NCBI GenBank assembly: GCA_963797475.1
Contig: CAWCPR010000001.1
Location: forward strand, 2,542,001-2,606,000
Source of the DNA: CAWCPR01 sp963797475
GTDB lineage: Bacteria > Chloroflexota > Anaerolineae > Anaerolineales > UBA4823
Length of the DNA stretch: 64,000 bases
Direction: 5' to 3'
Positions 41,401-49,674 of this stretch are shown piece by piece. A program made the translations under genes and the position numbers. Below the pieces are notes generated by a model, which saw only the letters and a program-made list of their open reading frames with translations, was not told the DNA's origin and did not search any database. The number at the start of each line of letters is the position of its first letter. Positions within the stretch are counted from its first letter, which is position 1.

Positions 41401-44170
41401 ATAAAAGCCCGATGATCATGCGCTTACGGGTATTTTGGGCGTTAAGCTCCTCCACGAAAATATGTGCATCTTGGGCTGCAGTGGTCCACTGCAGCATCCG
41501 CTTACGCGTGATAAGCAGGCGGACAAGGGTGGTAAGGATGGCATCCAGGTCCAGGATAGCCTCATAGGGGAGGAACGCCAGGGCCAGGAGCCAGCGAATC
41601 GCACTATCTCGAACGTTCAGTGCTTCCTTGCGCAGTCCCGCGCCTTTGAATAATTGAACGAGGGAAGCGCCCAGCCCGGTCAGGAAGGGAATGGAAAGCG
41701 AAAAAGCACCCAGCAAGGTCCAGATGATGGGCGAACGGGGCAGCCATAACCAGCCGACCATGAAGAACGCCAGTAAAACCGGCGAATCCAGGCTGCGACG
41801 CAGATTATCGAAGATCTTCCAGTGGTCGATCAAAGACAGCCGGTTCGGCAGGCGCTTCCCGCTGGGCGAGGGGACCCTGGGGAGCAGCCAGGGCAGTAAC
41901 TGCCAATCGCCGCGCACCCAGCGGTGCAGGCGGTGAACATAGGCAAGGTAATTGGGCGGATAATCCTCGATCAAGACGATATCCGTCACCAGGCCTGCCC
42001 GGCCGGAAATCCCCTCGAACAGGTCATGGCTTAGCAGCGCATTTTCGGGAATACGCCCCGCAAGGCTGCGCTCAAATGCCCGGATATCGTAGATACCCTT
42101 GCCCACGTAAATCCCCTCACCAAAGAAGTCCTGGTATACGTCGGATACAGCCAGGGTATAAAGATCCAGGCCTGTGTCGCCGGTAAAAATGCGGGTGAAC
42201 CAGGATTGGTAGATCCTGGATGGATTGATCTCAGTCCGGGGCTGGAGAATGGTGTAACCGGCAACTACCTCTTCACCTTGCGGGTCAAATTTGGCGCGGT
42301 TTAAAGGGTGGGCCAGGGTGGCTATAAGGCGCGCCGCGCTCTCACGGGGCAAAATGGTATCCGTGTCCAGGGTGATCACGTACTTAATGGTAGGCAGCGC
42401 GCTCAATTCGCCGATTTTGATCGTATACGAGGTCTCGCTGCTCCCCAAGAGCAACTGGTTTAGTTCGTGGAGCTTTCCCCGTTTTCGTTCCCAACCCATC
42501 CACAGCCCCTCGGCCGGATTCCAGCGGCGCTCCCGGTGGAGAAGGTAAAAAGGGCCTCCTGTCTCTCGCCGGTATTTCTCATTCAGGAGACGCACCCCTT
42601 CCTGCGCCTGGGTGAGCAGCGCTTCATCTCCCGGCAAATGCTGTTGGAGCCCATCGGCAAGGTCGGTCAGTAGAGCGAAGAATAAAAAAGGGTCGGGGTT
42701 GCGTAGATAATGCAATTCCAATTGATGGAGCAGCGATTTAACTTCCTCTGTATTGGAAAGCAGGGTAGGAACCACGACCACGCTTGAACAATCGATAGGA
42801 AGGCCGTCTTTAAAATCCATTTTGGGCAGCACGCGTGGCTTAACGGCATTCGTGATCACCCAGTTGACAAGGTTAACCGCAACGGTCAGGAAGGGAATCA
42901 AGCCCAGGATGCCCGCCAGAACCCCCTGCCACCCCGAACTGCCGGCGTTCAGGGTAAAACGAACCAGCAGAAATACTAACAGCAACGTTATGCCGGAAAC
43001 GCTCCCCAGGTACACCAAGGTCGGGTGGGCAAAAACCCAGCGATGGAAACGCCGTTGCCAGACAGGCCGGAAATCCAGACAGGCTTCTAATGCCCGGCGG
43101 CCCTCGTCGAGCAAGTAGTAACCCACGTGAGCCTCACGCGGCGTGTTGAGATCTGGCCATCCCTTAAACCCTGCTTTTGAGGCAATGGAACCTGTCGCAG
43201 CCGTGGCGGCAGCCGCCTGTCCGCGGTTTGGATCCCTGCCATCCCCCTGTTCCGGTCCGGTTCCTGTACTGGCGCCGGTACGAGCGAGCTCGGCCTGCGC
43301 CAGCCGGATCGTCTCTCTGGCAATACCCAGTTCGTCTTTGCCCGTCTGCAAAGCAAGCTCTTCAACCACTTTACGATAATGATCGCGGGTCTCGAAGTCC
43401 ATGCCGGCGTAGTAGCCAGCCGGATCCTGGCCCAGGATGGACTCGACCAGGCTCAAGCTTTCGAAAAATTCCTTCCAATCTATTGCCGAGAGCAAGCGCA
43501 GGCTGATAAAGCAGTTTGCCACCACTTCATCATCCTTTAGTTGGTCGGAAAGGTCGATGTCCGGGGGCTCCGGGCGTTCCTTTTTTGGCTTCCGCCCGGT
43601 TATCCGGCCGACAGCGAATACCAGGCATTGCGAGATCCCCAGGCGGAGCATAATCGGGAAAGCCCACAACTCCCCCATCGTCAGGGGCGTAACGGCCTCA
43701 TAAGCGCGGACAAAGCGTTGAACCCGGTCCACGTCCAGGTGCGCCTTTTCAAAGACGATCACTTCACGGGCCAGTGCATAAACCCGCGGCTGGCCTTCCA
43801 GAGGACCGCCAATCAATTTCGGTAACTGCTGGTAATAACGGGGTGGAAGATCTTCTGCGATCTGGCGCAGCGCCTGCAGCACCAGGTAATAGTTGTCCAA
43901 CGTCCATTCAGCAGCATAGGACTGGGCCAGCTCCTGCTCGCCTGCCTGGCGGAAATACTGGACAGCCTCCTGAAAGTCTGAGCGATAGTCTTCGAGAAAT
44001 TTGGAAATGGATGTGCGTCCACGGCTCCGCTGGACGGGGACATGGCTGGCTGCCAGGTGCCGGGCAAAACTTTCTAGATGACTTTCAACCGCCTCTTGAC
44101 TTGCTTCTGATTCCTTTCCCTGGTCTTCTTTGTCTGCAGCGAAATCAACTTCAGGGGTTTTGCCGGTCAT
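38480..44170 (-). CDS. ndvB: Cyclic beta-1,2-glucan synthase-like protein, N-terminal GT84 part
   Basis: A very large membrane protein segment of 1896 residues. After a soluble N-terminus come transmembrane helices near residue 380 and a GT84/GT2-type catalytic domain (ITLDTDTILPRESA, LSHDLFEGISGRAGL, HRWVRGDWQLL). More membrane helices follow, then a glycoamylase-like domain (GLGFKRGLGDDLVISPYASL, SYEIVQEYMAHHQGMILL) and the first beta-supersandwich. UDP-glucose-dependent beta-1,2-glucan synthesis at the inner membrane is the known family activity. The native frame ends at a run of four G (plus strand 38522-38525); the last 15-20 residues (SRPRRSSWQAATRPGM) are out of frame. With the two downstream pieces the total of about 2900 residues equals the usual family length. 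It starts 3 bp after the universal-stress gene. Confidence 0.85.
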   Translation of the reverse strand: MTGKTPEVDFAADKEDQGKESEASQEAVESHLESFARHLAASHVPVQRSRGRTSISKFLEDYRSDFQEAVQYFRQAGEQELAQSYAAEWTLDNYYLVLQALRQIAEDLPPRYYQQLPKLIGGPLEGQPRVYALAREVIVFEKAHLDVDRVQRFVRAYEAVTPLTMGELWAFPIMLRLGISQCLVFAVGRITGRKPKKERPEPPDIDLSDQLKDDEVVANCFISLRLLSAIDWKEFFESLSLVESILGQDPAGYYAGMDFETRDHYRKVVEELALQTGKDELGIARETIRLAQAELARTGASTGTGPEQGDGRDPNRGQAAAATAATGSIASKAGFKGWPDLNTPREAHVGYYLLDEGRRALEACLDFRPVWQRRFHRWVFAHPTLVYLGSVSGITLLLVFLLVRFTLNAGSSGWQGVLAGILGLIPFLTVAVNLVNWVITNAVKPRVLPKMDFKDGLPIDCSSVVVVPTLLSNTEEVKSLLHQLELHYLRNPDPFLFFALLTDLADGLQQHLPGDEALLTQAQEGVRLLNEKYRRETGGPFYLLHRERRWNPAEGLWMGWERKRGKLHELNQLLLGSSETSYTIKIGELSALPTIKYVITLDTDTILPRESAARLIATLAHPLNRAKFDPQGEEVVAGYTILQPRTEINPSRIYQSWFTRIFTGDTGLDLYTLAVSDVYQDFFGEGIYVGKGIYDIRAFERSLAGRIPENALLSHDLFEGISGRAGLVTDIVLIEDYPPNYLAYVHRLHRWVRGDWQLLPWLLPRVPSPSGKRLPNRLSLIDHWKIFDNLRRSLDSPVLLAFFMVGWLWLPRSPIIWTLLGAFSLSIPFLTGLGASLVQLFKGAGLRKEALNVRDSAIRWLLALAFLPYEAILDLDAILTTLVRLLITRKRMLQWTTAAQDAHIFVEELNAQNTRKRMIIGLLLSLALALLLGLYDPHVLLAAIPLLVLWLLSSEIAYWISLPTERKPALLSESQRNELRNLARRTWLFFEQFLGPEDHWLPPDHFQEVPLGVIAHRTSPTNMGLALLSSLGAYDLGYIGLFDLAARLRTTFENMEKLERYRGHFLNWYDTRSLDPLPPGYVSTVDSGNLAACLIALGQGCLAIRNADVLRWENWAGLLDTLALMVELIEGFEDAQATSAVKGLYEHLAQIRQQVLSLKEQPDVWMPRLYELSGQVWEELDRRLMALVEMSSATLGSENLRRLRIIASRVRHHLDNMIREIDLLLPWLELIHQPPAIFEDPGAGPALMTSWQNLIQILERSPNLNEIGEIESAGQAQVTELQRLLAEMTGPSELVRAASDWCKRLSKSLDSAAMTAKILIIGYQELYRQAEDYVRDMDFQFLFDPGRQVFHIGYNLSLGKLDNNYYDLLESEARIASLIAIAKGDIPQSHWLHLSRPLTQVDGNRVLLSWSATMFEYLMPDLLLRSYPGTLLDHSASGAVDYQIDYGKGKKVPWGISESGYYRFDANMVYQYRAFGVPGLGFKRGLGDDLVISPYASLLALPLRPQEVSKNIADLKQLQMMGTYGLYEAIDFTESRLSLGHSYEIVQEYMAHHQGMILLSLVNYDKTDIMVHRFHASPRIQSVGLLLQEQIPQNAPIEEPYAEDGRAVQVAQSKVVTTPWRVRVHPLYPQVHFLSNGRYGLLITNSGGGFSVWQDVDLTRWQADTTLNNWGAWIYIRDLESGALWSASFQPMAVPTQSRDVYYSPHMAEFHRRDQEISSVMEISVAPEEDVEIRRITLTNHGDRLRRLSLTSYGEVILAPHAADLRHPAFNKLFIESEYLPQLNALLYRRRPRSEAEKPVYLLHSLVVEAGQPVTGIYEGDRLGFLGRDRTVRSPAALRSDKRQSGVIGATLDPILSLSQFVDLEPNESRQVTFLTLAAGSRPRRSSWQAATRPGM

Positions 44171-44173
44171 CCG

Positions 44174-45130
44174 CTAGCGCCTTCCCTGTTCTCTTGCGGC
44201 AAGTTCTGCCTCAGTCGGTTCAATCCGGTCACCGGGGAGGTCCTGAACGACCAACAGCGGCGTCGTACCATAGGCAATAAAACTGATGACGATGCTTCCA
44301 TAAGGCCACTTGGTTTCGCCGGAGTAGCCATGCGCGCTTAAAAATACGAGATCGACATTGCTTTGATCCACAATATCATGCAAAGAAGCCGTGACATTCT
44401 CGCCGACAACCAGGCGAGGCCCGATTTTCACATCCTGACGGGAGGTCAAATCATCCAAATACCGGGCGGCTTCTATTCGATTGCGCTCAATAACCTGATT
44501 TGCCAATTCGACATCGTCCTGGCTGGGAGGCGTCCGGCGCGGCATATCCGGTTTCTTGACCACATGTGCGACAAGGACTTCGCCTCCATAGTAGCGGCCC
44601 AGGGCAATCGCGGCCGGCAGCACGATCTCGGCTCTCCGCGAGCCATCCAGGGGAACTAAAATGCGCTGGTAGTGCAATTCGCCAATCGCTTCTGAGGGCG
44701 GTTTATAAGCACGCACGATCATGATCGAGGTTTGGGCGCGCAGGATTATTTTTTGGACGACACTGCTAACATTCCAGCCGCTGATCCCGCTCTGCCCGTG
44801 GCTGCTCATCAGGATCAGTTTCACACCATGGTCGTGAGCATACTCGATGGTTGTCTCTGCCGCTTTGCCCTCTAGAACTTCAACCATCGAATTGAGGCCG
44901 GCTTTCTCCAGGGTAGAGGCCCGGTCTCTCAGGTATGTCTCTGCTTCAGCCTTCCGAATCTGCCAATCGAACGGATCTACAGATTGAGGACGGGTGGCAG
45001 CCCCAATCGGATCCAGGACGCGCAACAACGAAACTCGAGAATCGTTGGCGCGAGCGATGGCAACCACGTGTGGAAGGACACATTCCGCAAGTTGAGACCC
45101 ATCTAATGGAACGAGGATATGTTCAAACAT
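44174..45130 (-). CDS. Tandem universal stress protein (two Usp domains)
   Basis: A 318-residue cytosolic protein with two UspA-type domains. Domain 1 begins MFEHILVPLDGSQLAE and has the nucleotide-binding loop LMSSHGQSGISGW. Domain 2 begins YQRILVPLDGSRRAE and has FLSAHGYSGETKWPYGS. The G-x2-G-x9-G pattern is imperfect in domain 2. ATG 45130 is preferred, with tggagctggtc upstream; MELV at 45142 is the alternative. It is the first gene of a two-gene unit with the glucan-synthase-like gene, which hints at a stress or osmotic role for that unit. Confidence 0.87.
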   Translation of the reverse strand: MFEHILVPLDGSQLAECVLPHVVAIARANDSRVSLLRVLDPIGAATRPQSVDPFDWQIRKAEAETYLRDRASTLEKAGLNSMVEVLEGKAAETTIEYAHDHGVKLILMSSHGQSGISGWNVSSVVQKIILRAQTSIMIVRAYKPPSEAIGELHYQRILVPLDGSRRAEIVLPAAIALGRYYGGEVLVAHVVKKPDMPRRTPPSQDDVELANQVIERNRIEAARYLDDLTSRQDVKIGPRLVVGENVTASLHDIVDQSNVDLVFLSAHGYSGETKWPYGSIVISFIAYGTTPLLVVQDLPGDRIEPTEAELAAREQGRR

Positions 45131-45197
45131 GACCAGCTCCATCCATTCTGGGGTAAAAGACGAAAAGCAATAGAATTCCGGGTCGCGGCGCGGCCGG

Positions 45198-45839
45198 TCA
45201 ATACAGGATGCCCTTCAAGGGCAGGAAGCCATACGCCCACAGAACGCCGATAGTGATCGCCAGCGAGAGCAGCGCTCCGACCACCGTCTGCCAGACGTCG
45301 TGGCCCTTAGCAGCCAGGCGCGCCCAGGTGACCAGCGGCAGCAGGGCGACCAACGGGGCGGCGATCAGCCCGTACAGGTAGATCATCGCCCCCACCGGCC
45401 CGGCGACCCCGGCGGCGTGCCCGCTGGCTTTGAATCGCAGCAGCAGATTGAAAACGATCAGGCCCAGCGTGACCAGGGTGTAAGTCACGGCGATGGCCTG
45501 GTAGATCTTGGGGGCGTGGGTCAGGTACAGGATCAAGAACCCGACCGGGTAGCTGACGATCATGAATACGAAGCTGGCGATGCGCTGGCGCTTGAAGATC
45601 TTGGGCCAGTCGCGAATCTTGCCGGGAATGTAAAAGAATAAGCTGCAAAGTGGGATCAACGAGAGGAAGACCAGCGTCCAGCCGTAACCCGCCAGGCGGT
45701 TGGGCACGTTATTGGGCAGCTTGAAGAACAGGAACGTGATCATCGCCCCCGAAAGGATCGGCACGTTCAATGCCTGCGAGACGATCTCGCCAACCAGGCG
45801 TATGCGCTGGTTCACTTTTTCCATCCTGCCGTTTTTCAT
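45198..45839 (-). CDS. PAP2-like membrane protein
   Basis: A 213-residue protein with six likely transmembrane helices. The second half shows a PAP2-like signature: RFKASGHAAGVAG (the SGHA motif) and ARLAAKGHDVWQTVVGA (Arg, then His and Asp). The first conserved motif (KxxxxxxRP) is poorly kept, so catalysis is uncertain. Lipid phosphate phosphatase is the best guess, for example in undecaprenyl or phosphatidate metabolism. Start at 45839 is preceded by agggagagatcgaaa. Confidence 0.65.
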   Translation of the reverse strand: MKNGRMEKVNQRIRLVGEIVSQALNVPILSGAMITFLFFKLPNNVPNRLAGYGWTLVFLSLIPLCSLFFYIPGKIRDWPKIFKRQRIASFVFMIVSYPVGFLILYLTHAPKIYQAIAVTYTLVTLGLIVFNLLLRFKASGHAAGVAGPVGAMIYLYGLIAAPLVALLPLVTWARLAAKGHDVWQTVVGALLSLAITIGVLWAYGFLPLKGILY

Positions 45840-45887
45840 TTTCGATCTCTCCCTAATCCTTCGGTCGCTATCCCTCTCCACCTTTCT

Positions 45888-45893
45888 ATTATA
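45888..45893 (-). promoter_or_regulatory. Consensus -10 for the PAP2-like gene
   Basis: On the minus strand TATAAT (45893 down to 45888) lies about 50 bp before the ATG at 45839. No convincing -35 was found. Confidence 0.45.
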
Positions 45894-46047
45894 CCCACGA
45901 TTCCCGGCAACCGGATGAATTCGGGTCTTTAAGAATCGCTGTGGTGGAACGCCCTTACCCCCAGAAAATCCCAAACAGCCATGAATTCATCTTTGCGAGG
46001 CGCCCCAACTTAAGCAATATCTATTGGTTATTTAACCTGTTTTAATC

Positions 46048-46076
46048 TTGACTTTTCTATACGGCGCGTGTATACT
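46048..46076 (+). promoter_or_regulatory. Strong promoter of the cold-shock gene
   Basis: TTGACT (46048-46053), a 17-bp spacer and TATACT (46071-46076), with TG directly before the -10. The start is predicted near 46083, giving a leader of about 150 nt as in other cspA-type genes. Confidence 0.82.
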
Positions 46077-46087
46077 ACGCCGTAGTA
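46073..46087. promoter_or_regulatory. Palindrome overlapping the cold-shock -10 and start site
   Basis: TACTACG-C-CGTAGTA is a perfect 7-bp inverted repeat around one base. It spans part of the -10 element and the predicted transcription start, so it could be an operator. Confidence 0.5.
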
Positions 46088-46235
46088 GGATGCTAGTAAG
46101 TTCACGTTGGACGCAGTAGAAAGACAACGGCTCAAGACTTACCAGGCTTGGGCCGATTTGCTTTGGCCGATCCGATGGAACAAGTACGGCGCCTCATACA
46201 TACATTCTTTTCTTATGTTGAAGGAGATCAATCAA

Positions 46236-46445
46236 ATGTCCGAACGTATCATCGGCACGGTCAAGTGGTTCAATGCCGGTAAAGGCTATGGCTTTATCGA
46301 GCAGGAATCCGGCGCAGACGTCTTTGTCCACTTTTCCGCCATCCAGACCGACGGCTACCGCACCCTGGAAGAAGGCCAGCGGGTGGAGTTTTCCATCGAG
46401 CAGGGTCCCAAGGGTTTGCAGGCCGCCAACGTCGTGGCTGTCTAA
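46236..46445 (+). CDS. Cold-shock protein (CspA family)
   Basis: A 69-residue single cold-shock domain. RNP1 (GKGYGFIEQ) and RNP2 (VFVHFSAI) are intact and it begins with the usual GTVKWFNAGKGYGF. It binds single-stranded RNA/DNA and melts mRNA structure. The ATG at 46236 follows aaggagatcaatca. The gene has its own strong promoter, a long leader and a strong terminator, so it is monocistronic; cold induction through the leader is inferred from the family. Confidence 0.95.
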   Translation: MSERIIGTVKWFNAGKGYGFIEQESGADVFVHFSAIQTDGYRTLEEGQRVEFSIEQGPKGLQAANVVAV

Positions 46446-46457
46446 GAGAGTCACGCA

Positions 46458-46508
46458 AGTCTGAATCAAAAACTCCACCGTTTCCCGGTGGAGTTTTTGA
46501 TTCAGACT
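46458..46508. terminator. Very long perfect terminator hairpin
   Basis: agtctgaatcaaaaactccacc (from 46458) pairs perfectly with its complement ending at 46508; including the g-c next to the loop the stem is 23 bp with a 5-nt loop. Internal A and T runs in the arms allow termination on both strands. Confidence 0.92.
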
Positions 46509-46585
46509 CTTTCAGAGATTCTGATTCGAGCCGCGCGAACGTGATAAACTTGCGGGTATCTTAGCGGGCCGGGCGCCCGGTTGGG

Positions 46586-47701
46586 ATGGCAGGCATGAGC
46601 TTCCAACGCATCGTCGTAAAACTGGGTACCTCCACGCTGACCGCTGGCACGGCGCGGCTCTCGCCGCCGCGCCTGGTCGAGCTGGTGCGCCAGATGGCCC
46701 ACCTGCGCGAACGCGGCTGCGAGGTCCTGGTGGTTTCCTCCGGGGCGATCGCCGTTGGCCGGGAACGCCTGGGCTCCCCGCAGCTCCCCAAGGATATCCC
46801 CGCCAAGCAGATGCTGGCGGCAGTCGGGCAGCCGCTCCTGATGGCGCTCTACGAGCAGCTTTTTGGCCTGTATGGCTTGACCATCGCCCAGGTGCTGCTG
46901 ACGCGCAGCGACCTGGCGGACCGCCGTCGTTACCTGAACTCGCGCAACACGCTGGCTGCCCTGCTGAGCCAGGGCGTGATCCCGGTGGTCAATGAGAATG
47001 ACACCGTCGCCACCGAGGAGATCCGCGTCGGCGACAACGACAACCTTTCCGCCCTGGTGGCCAACCTGATCGAAGCCGATTTGCTGGCGCTGCTCACCGA
47101 CCAGCCCGGGCTGTTCAACGCCGACCCGCGCCGGGTTTCCGGCGCCGAGCTGGTCAGCGAAGTGCGCGGGGCAGACATCCCGGCTGCGCTCTGGCAGGCG
47201 GCCGGCGGGACGGTGGACGGGCTGGGGACGGGCGGCATGTTCACCAAGCTGCAAGCCGCCGACCTGGCCCGCCGCTCGGGGGCCACAGTGGCTATCGCCC
47301 GCGGCGGCGAGCGGGATGTGATCTTGCGCCTGGCGGACGGCGAAGCGCTCGGGACGCGCTTTTTCCCTGCCGCCAGCCCGCTCGAGAGCCGCAAGCGCTA
47401 CATCCTGGCCGGCGGGCGCACCGCCGGCCAGGTGCAGGTCGACCCGGGCGCGGCCCAGGCCCTGCGCCGCGGCGGCAGCCTGCTGCCGGTTGGGGTGCGC
47501 GGCCTGGACGGCGAATTCGAGCGCGGCGACAGCGTGCGCGTTTTGGAACCAGGTGGGCGCGAAGTGGCGCGCGGCCTGGCGAATTACGCCGCCGCCGACC
47601 TGGCCCGCATCCAGGGCCGCCAATCGGAAGAAATCGAAGCCATTCTCGGCTATGCCTATGGGGATGAAGTGATCCACCACAACAATATGGTGCTGTTATG
47701 A
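46586..47701 (+). CDS. proB: Glutamate 5-kinase
   Basis: A 371-residue first enzyme of proline synthesis: ATP plus glutamate to gamma-glutamyl phosphate. The amino-acid-kinase domain shows IVVKLGTSTL, VVSSGAIAVGRERLG, VNENDTVA and GGMFTKLQAA. A PUA domain forms the C-terminus (from about residue 280). The start at 46586 has tggg upstream; ATG 46595 is an alternative. Its stop overlaps the proA start (ATGA), so the two are translationally coupled. Confidence 0.95.
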   Translation: MAGMSFQRIVVKLGTSTLTAGTARLSPPRLVELVRQMAHLRERGCEVLVVSSGAIAVGRERLGSPQLPKDIPAKQMLAAVGQPLLMALYEQLFGLYGLTIAQVLLTRSDLADRRRYLNSRNTLAALLSQGVIPVVNENDTVATEEIRVGDNDNLSALVANLIEADLLALLTDQPGLFNADPRRVSGAELVSEVRGADIPAALWQAAGGTVDGLGTGGMFTKLQAADLARRSGATVAIARGGERDVILRLADGEALGTRFFPAASPLESRKRYILAGGRTAGQVQVDPGAAQALRRGGSLLPVGVRGLDGEFERGDSVRVLEPGGREVARGLANYAAADLARIQGRQSEEIEAILGYAYGDEVIHHNNMVLL

Positions 47702-48969
47702 ACATGATCGAAATCGGGGTAAAAGGGCGCCAGGCGGCGAGACGCCTGGCCGGCGCTTCCAGCCCGGCGAAAAACGCCGCTCTGCAGGCCATCGCCGCCG
47801 AGATCCTGGGGGGCTCGTCGCAGATCCTGGCCGCCAACGCGGCCGACGTCGCCGCCGGCCAACAGGCCGGCCTGAGCCCGGCGCTGCTCGACCGCCTGAG
47901 CCTCAACCCGGCCCGCCTGCAAGGGCTGGTCGCCGACCTGCGCGGCGTGGCGGACCTGCCCGACCCGGTCGGCGAGGTCTTCGAACAGGCGACCCTGCCC
48001 AACGGGCTGAAGGTGCACAAGCAGCGCGTCCCGCTGGGCGTGCTGGGCGTGATCTACGAGGCGCGCCCCAACGTGACCGTGGACGTGGCCGGCCTGGCTC
48101 TGAAAACCGGCAACGCCGCCATCCTGCGCGGCGGCAGCGAGACGATCCAATCCAACCGCCTGCTGGTCGCCGCCATCCAGCGCGGCCTGGACGCCGGCGG
48201 ACTGCCGGTGGACGCCATCCAGTTCATCGACGACCCGGACCGGGCCCGGGTGGGCGAGCTGCTGCAGATGTACGAGTACGTGGATATGCTCATCCCGCGC
48301 GGCGGGGCGGCGCTGCACCGGTACTGCCGCGAGAACAGCCGCATCCCGGTCATCACCGGCGGCATCGGTATCTGCCACCTTTTCGTAGATCAGAGCGCCG
48401 ACCTGGGGGCGGCGCTGAAAGTGATCGAAAACGCCAAGGTGCAGCGCCCCTCGGTGTGCAACGCCCTGGATACCGTTCTGGTCCACCAGGCGCTGGCGGC
48501 GGAATTCCTGCCCCGGCTGGTCGCCCACCTGAGCGAATCAGGCTGCCGCTTTCGGGCGCACGCCAATGCCCTGCCGTTCCTTTGCGAAGATGGGGGTAAA
48601 GCCTTGCTCCCCAACGTAGGCCCGGCCGGCCCTCAGGATTTCGACACCGAGTGGCTCGCGCTAGTGCTTGGCCTGAAAGTGGTCTCCGGCCTGGAAGAAG
48701 CCGTCGAACACATCCAGGCGCACAGCACCGGGCACTCCGACGGCATCCTGACCGGCGACGAGGCCAACGCCCGGCGCTTTACCGGCATCGTGGACTCGGC
48801 AGCCGTGTACGTCAACGCCAGCACGCGCTTCACCGACGGGGCCCAGCTCGGCCTGGGAGCCGAAGTGGCCGTTTCTACCCAGCGCCTGCACGCCCGCGGC
48901 CCGATGGGGCTGCGCGAGCTGACCACCTACAAGTGGGTGATCGAAGGGAACTATCACGTGCGTGAATAA
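47698..48969 (+). CDS. proA: Gamma-glutamyl phosphate reductase
   Basis: A 423-residue NADPH-dependent enzyme that reduces gamma-glutamyl phosphate to glutamate 5-semialdehyde. GVIYEARPNVTVDVAGL, ILRGGSE and the catalytic-Cys block VQRPSVCNALDTVLVH are present, as is the C-terminal GLRELTTYKWVIEG. The final residues HVRE and the TAA stop are encoded by the first unit of the CACGTG repeat array that fills the intergenic region. proC is not in the window. Confidence 0.96.
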   Translation: MNMIEIGVKGRQAARRLAGASSPAKNAALQAIAAEILGGSSQILAANAADVAAGQQAGLSPALLDRLSLNPARLQGLVADLRGVADLPDPVGEVFEQATLPNGLKVHKQRVPLGVLGVIYEARPNVTVDVAGLALKTGNAAILRGGSETIQSNRLLVAAIQRGLDAGGLPVDAIQFIDDPDRARVGELLQMYEYVDMLIPRGGAALHRYCRENSRIPVITGGIGICHLFVDQSADLGAALKVIENAKVQRPSVCNALDTVLVHQALAAEFLPRLVAHLSESGCRFRAHANALPFLCEDGGKALLPNVGPAGPQDFDTEWLALVLGLKVVSGLEEAVEHIQAHSTGHSDGILTGDEANARRFTGIVDSAAVYVNASTRFTDGAQLGLGAEVAVSTQRLHARGPMGLRELTTYKWVIEGNYHVRE

Positions 48970-49049
48970 AGAGCGTCACGTGCGTGAATAGATCGCCACG
49001 TGCGTGAGTAGGGCATTCACGTGCGTGACTGAAAACGTCACGTGCGTGA
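48955..49049. repeat. Five-copy CACGTGCGTGA array
   Basis: The 11-mer CACGTGCGTGA occurs at 48955, 48977, 48997, 49018 and 49039. Spacings are 22, 20, 21 and 21 bp, i.e. two helical turns. Copies 1, 2 and 5 continue as ATA(A/G). The first copy encodes the C-terminus and stop of proA. The last, read on the minus strand, encodes the C-terminus and stop of the thioredoxin gene. Confidence 0.92.
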
Positions 49050-49580
49050 ATAGATTTGACGGATCAGCGCCTTGAGGCGCGGGGCAAGCGCCTGCCAGAC
49101 CGGGCAGCGGTCGTGAACTGCGCTGAACATCACCAGGCCGCCCAGGCCCGCCAGAACCAGGTAGAAACCGGCGAATGCGCCCGAATACGCCAGGGCCAAC
49201 AGCGCCCCGCCCAAGACCAGGCGCAGCAAGCGCTCACGAACCGTCAGGCTGGAGGCAGCCGGCTTTTCGCCGCTTAACCCGGATTCAAATAGGGCTCGCA
49301 AGCGTTCGGGCCCGCCAGCGCCCGTCTGGCGGGTCACTTCCTGTCCAGAGCGATAAACGATCAAGGTTGGAATGCCGTAAACCCCAAGCTGGCGCAGCAG
49401 CCCGGGCTGCTCGTCGGCGTTGATCTTCCACACGTCGACGCGCCCGTCGTACTCCTGGCCCAGCCGCTTCAGGGACGGCTCGATACTGCGACATGGCCCG
49501 CACCAGGGCGCCCAAAAATCAACCACCAGCGGGCGCGGGTTGAGGCGCAGGCTGTTGTAAAACGCCTTCTCATCAGACAT
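49038..49580 (-). CDS. Thioredoxin fused to a DUF2892-like membrane domain
   Basis: A 180-residue protein. Residues 1-105 are a thioredoxin fold with the WCGPC active site in VVDFWAPWCGPCRS and the cis-Pro in GIPTLIVY. Residues 115-170 contain two hydrophobic segments ending in HDRCPVWQAL, a pattern like DUF2892 (inner-membrane YgaP C-terminus). The N-terminal thioredoxin would face the cytosol. The last residues YSRT and the stop are encoded by the CACGTG array. A stand-alone DUF2892 gene lies directly upstream, on the same strand. Confidence 0.85.
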   Translation of the reverse strand: MSDEKAFYNSLRLNPRPLVVDFWAPWCGPCRSIEPSLKRLGQEYDGRVDVWKINADEQPGLLRQLGVYGIPTLIVYRSGQEVTRQTGAGGPERLRALFESGLSGEKPAASSLTVRERLLRLVLGGALLALAYSGAFAGFYLVLAGLGGLVMFSAVHDRCPVWQALAPRLKALIRQIYSRT

Positions 49581-49619
49581 ATAAACTCCAAAATGTCAGA
49601 TTATCCCCACTGCGCACAG

Positions 49620-49648
49620 AACGCCGGATCTTGTGCTGATCCGGCGTT
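49620..49648 (-). terminator. Stem-loop between DUF2892 and thioredoxin genes
   Basis: aacgccggatc (49620-49630) pairs with gatccggcgtt (49638-49648), 11 bp with a 7-nt loop. A U-tract on the minus strand is lacking, so it may be a weak terminator or an mRNA-stabilising hairpin. Confidence 0.55.
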
Positions 49649-49674
49649 CCGAAAGATTCGGGTACTTCTGAGTT

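Noticed and set aside
48955..49049. CRISPR array
   Set aside because: Units are 11 bp with about 10-bp spacers, far below CRISPR repeat and spacer lengths, and there are no cas genes.
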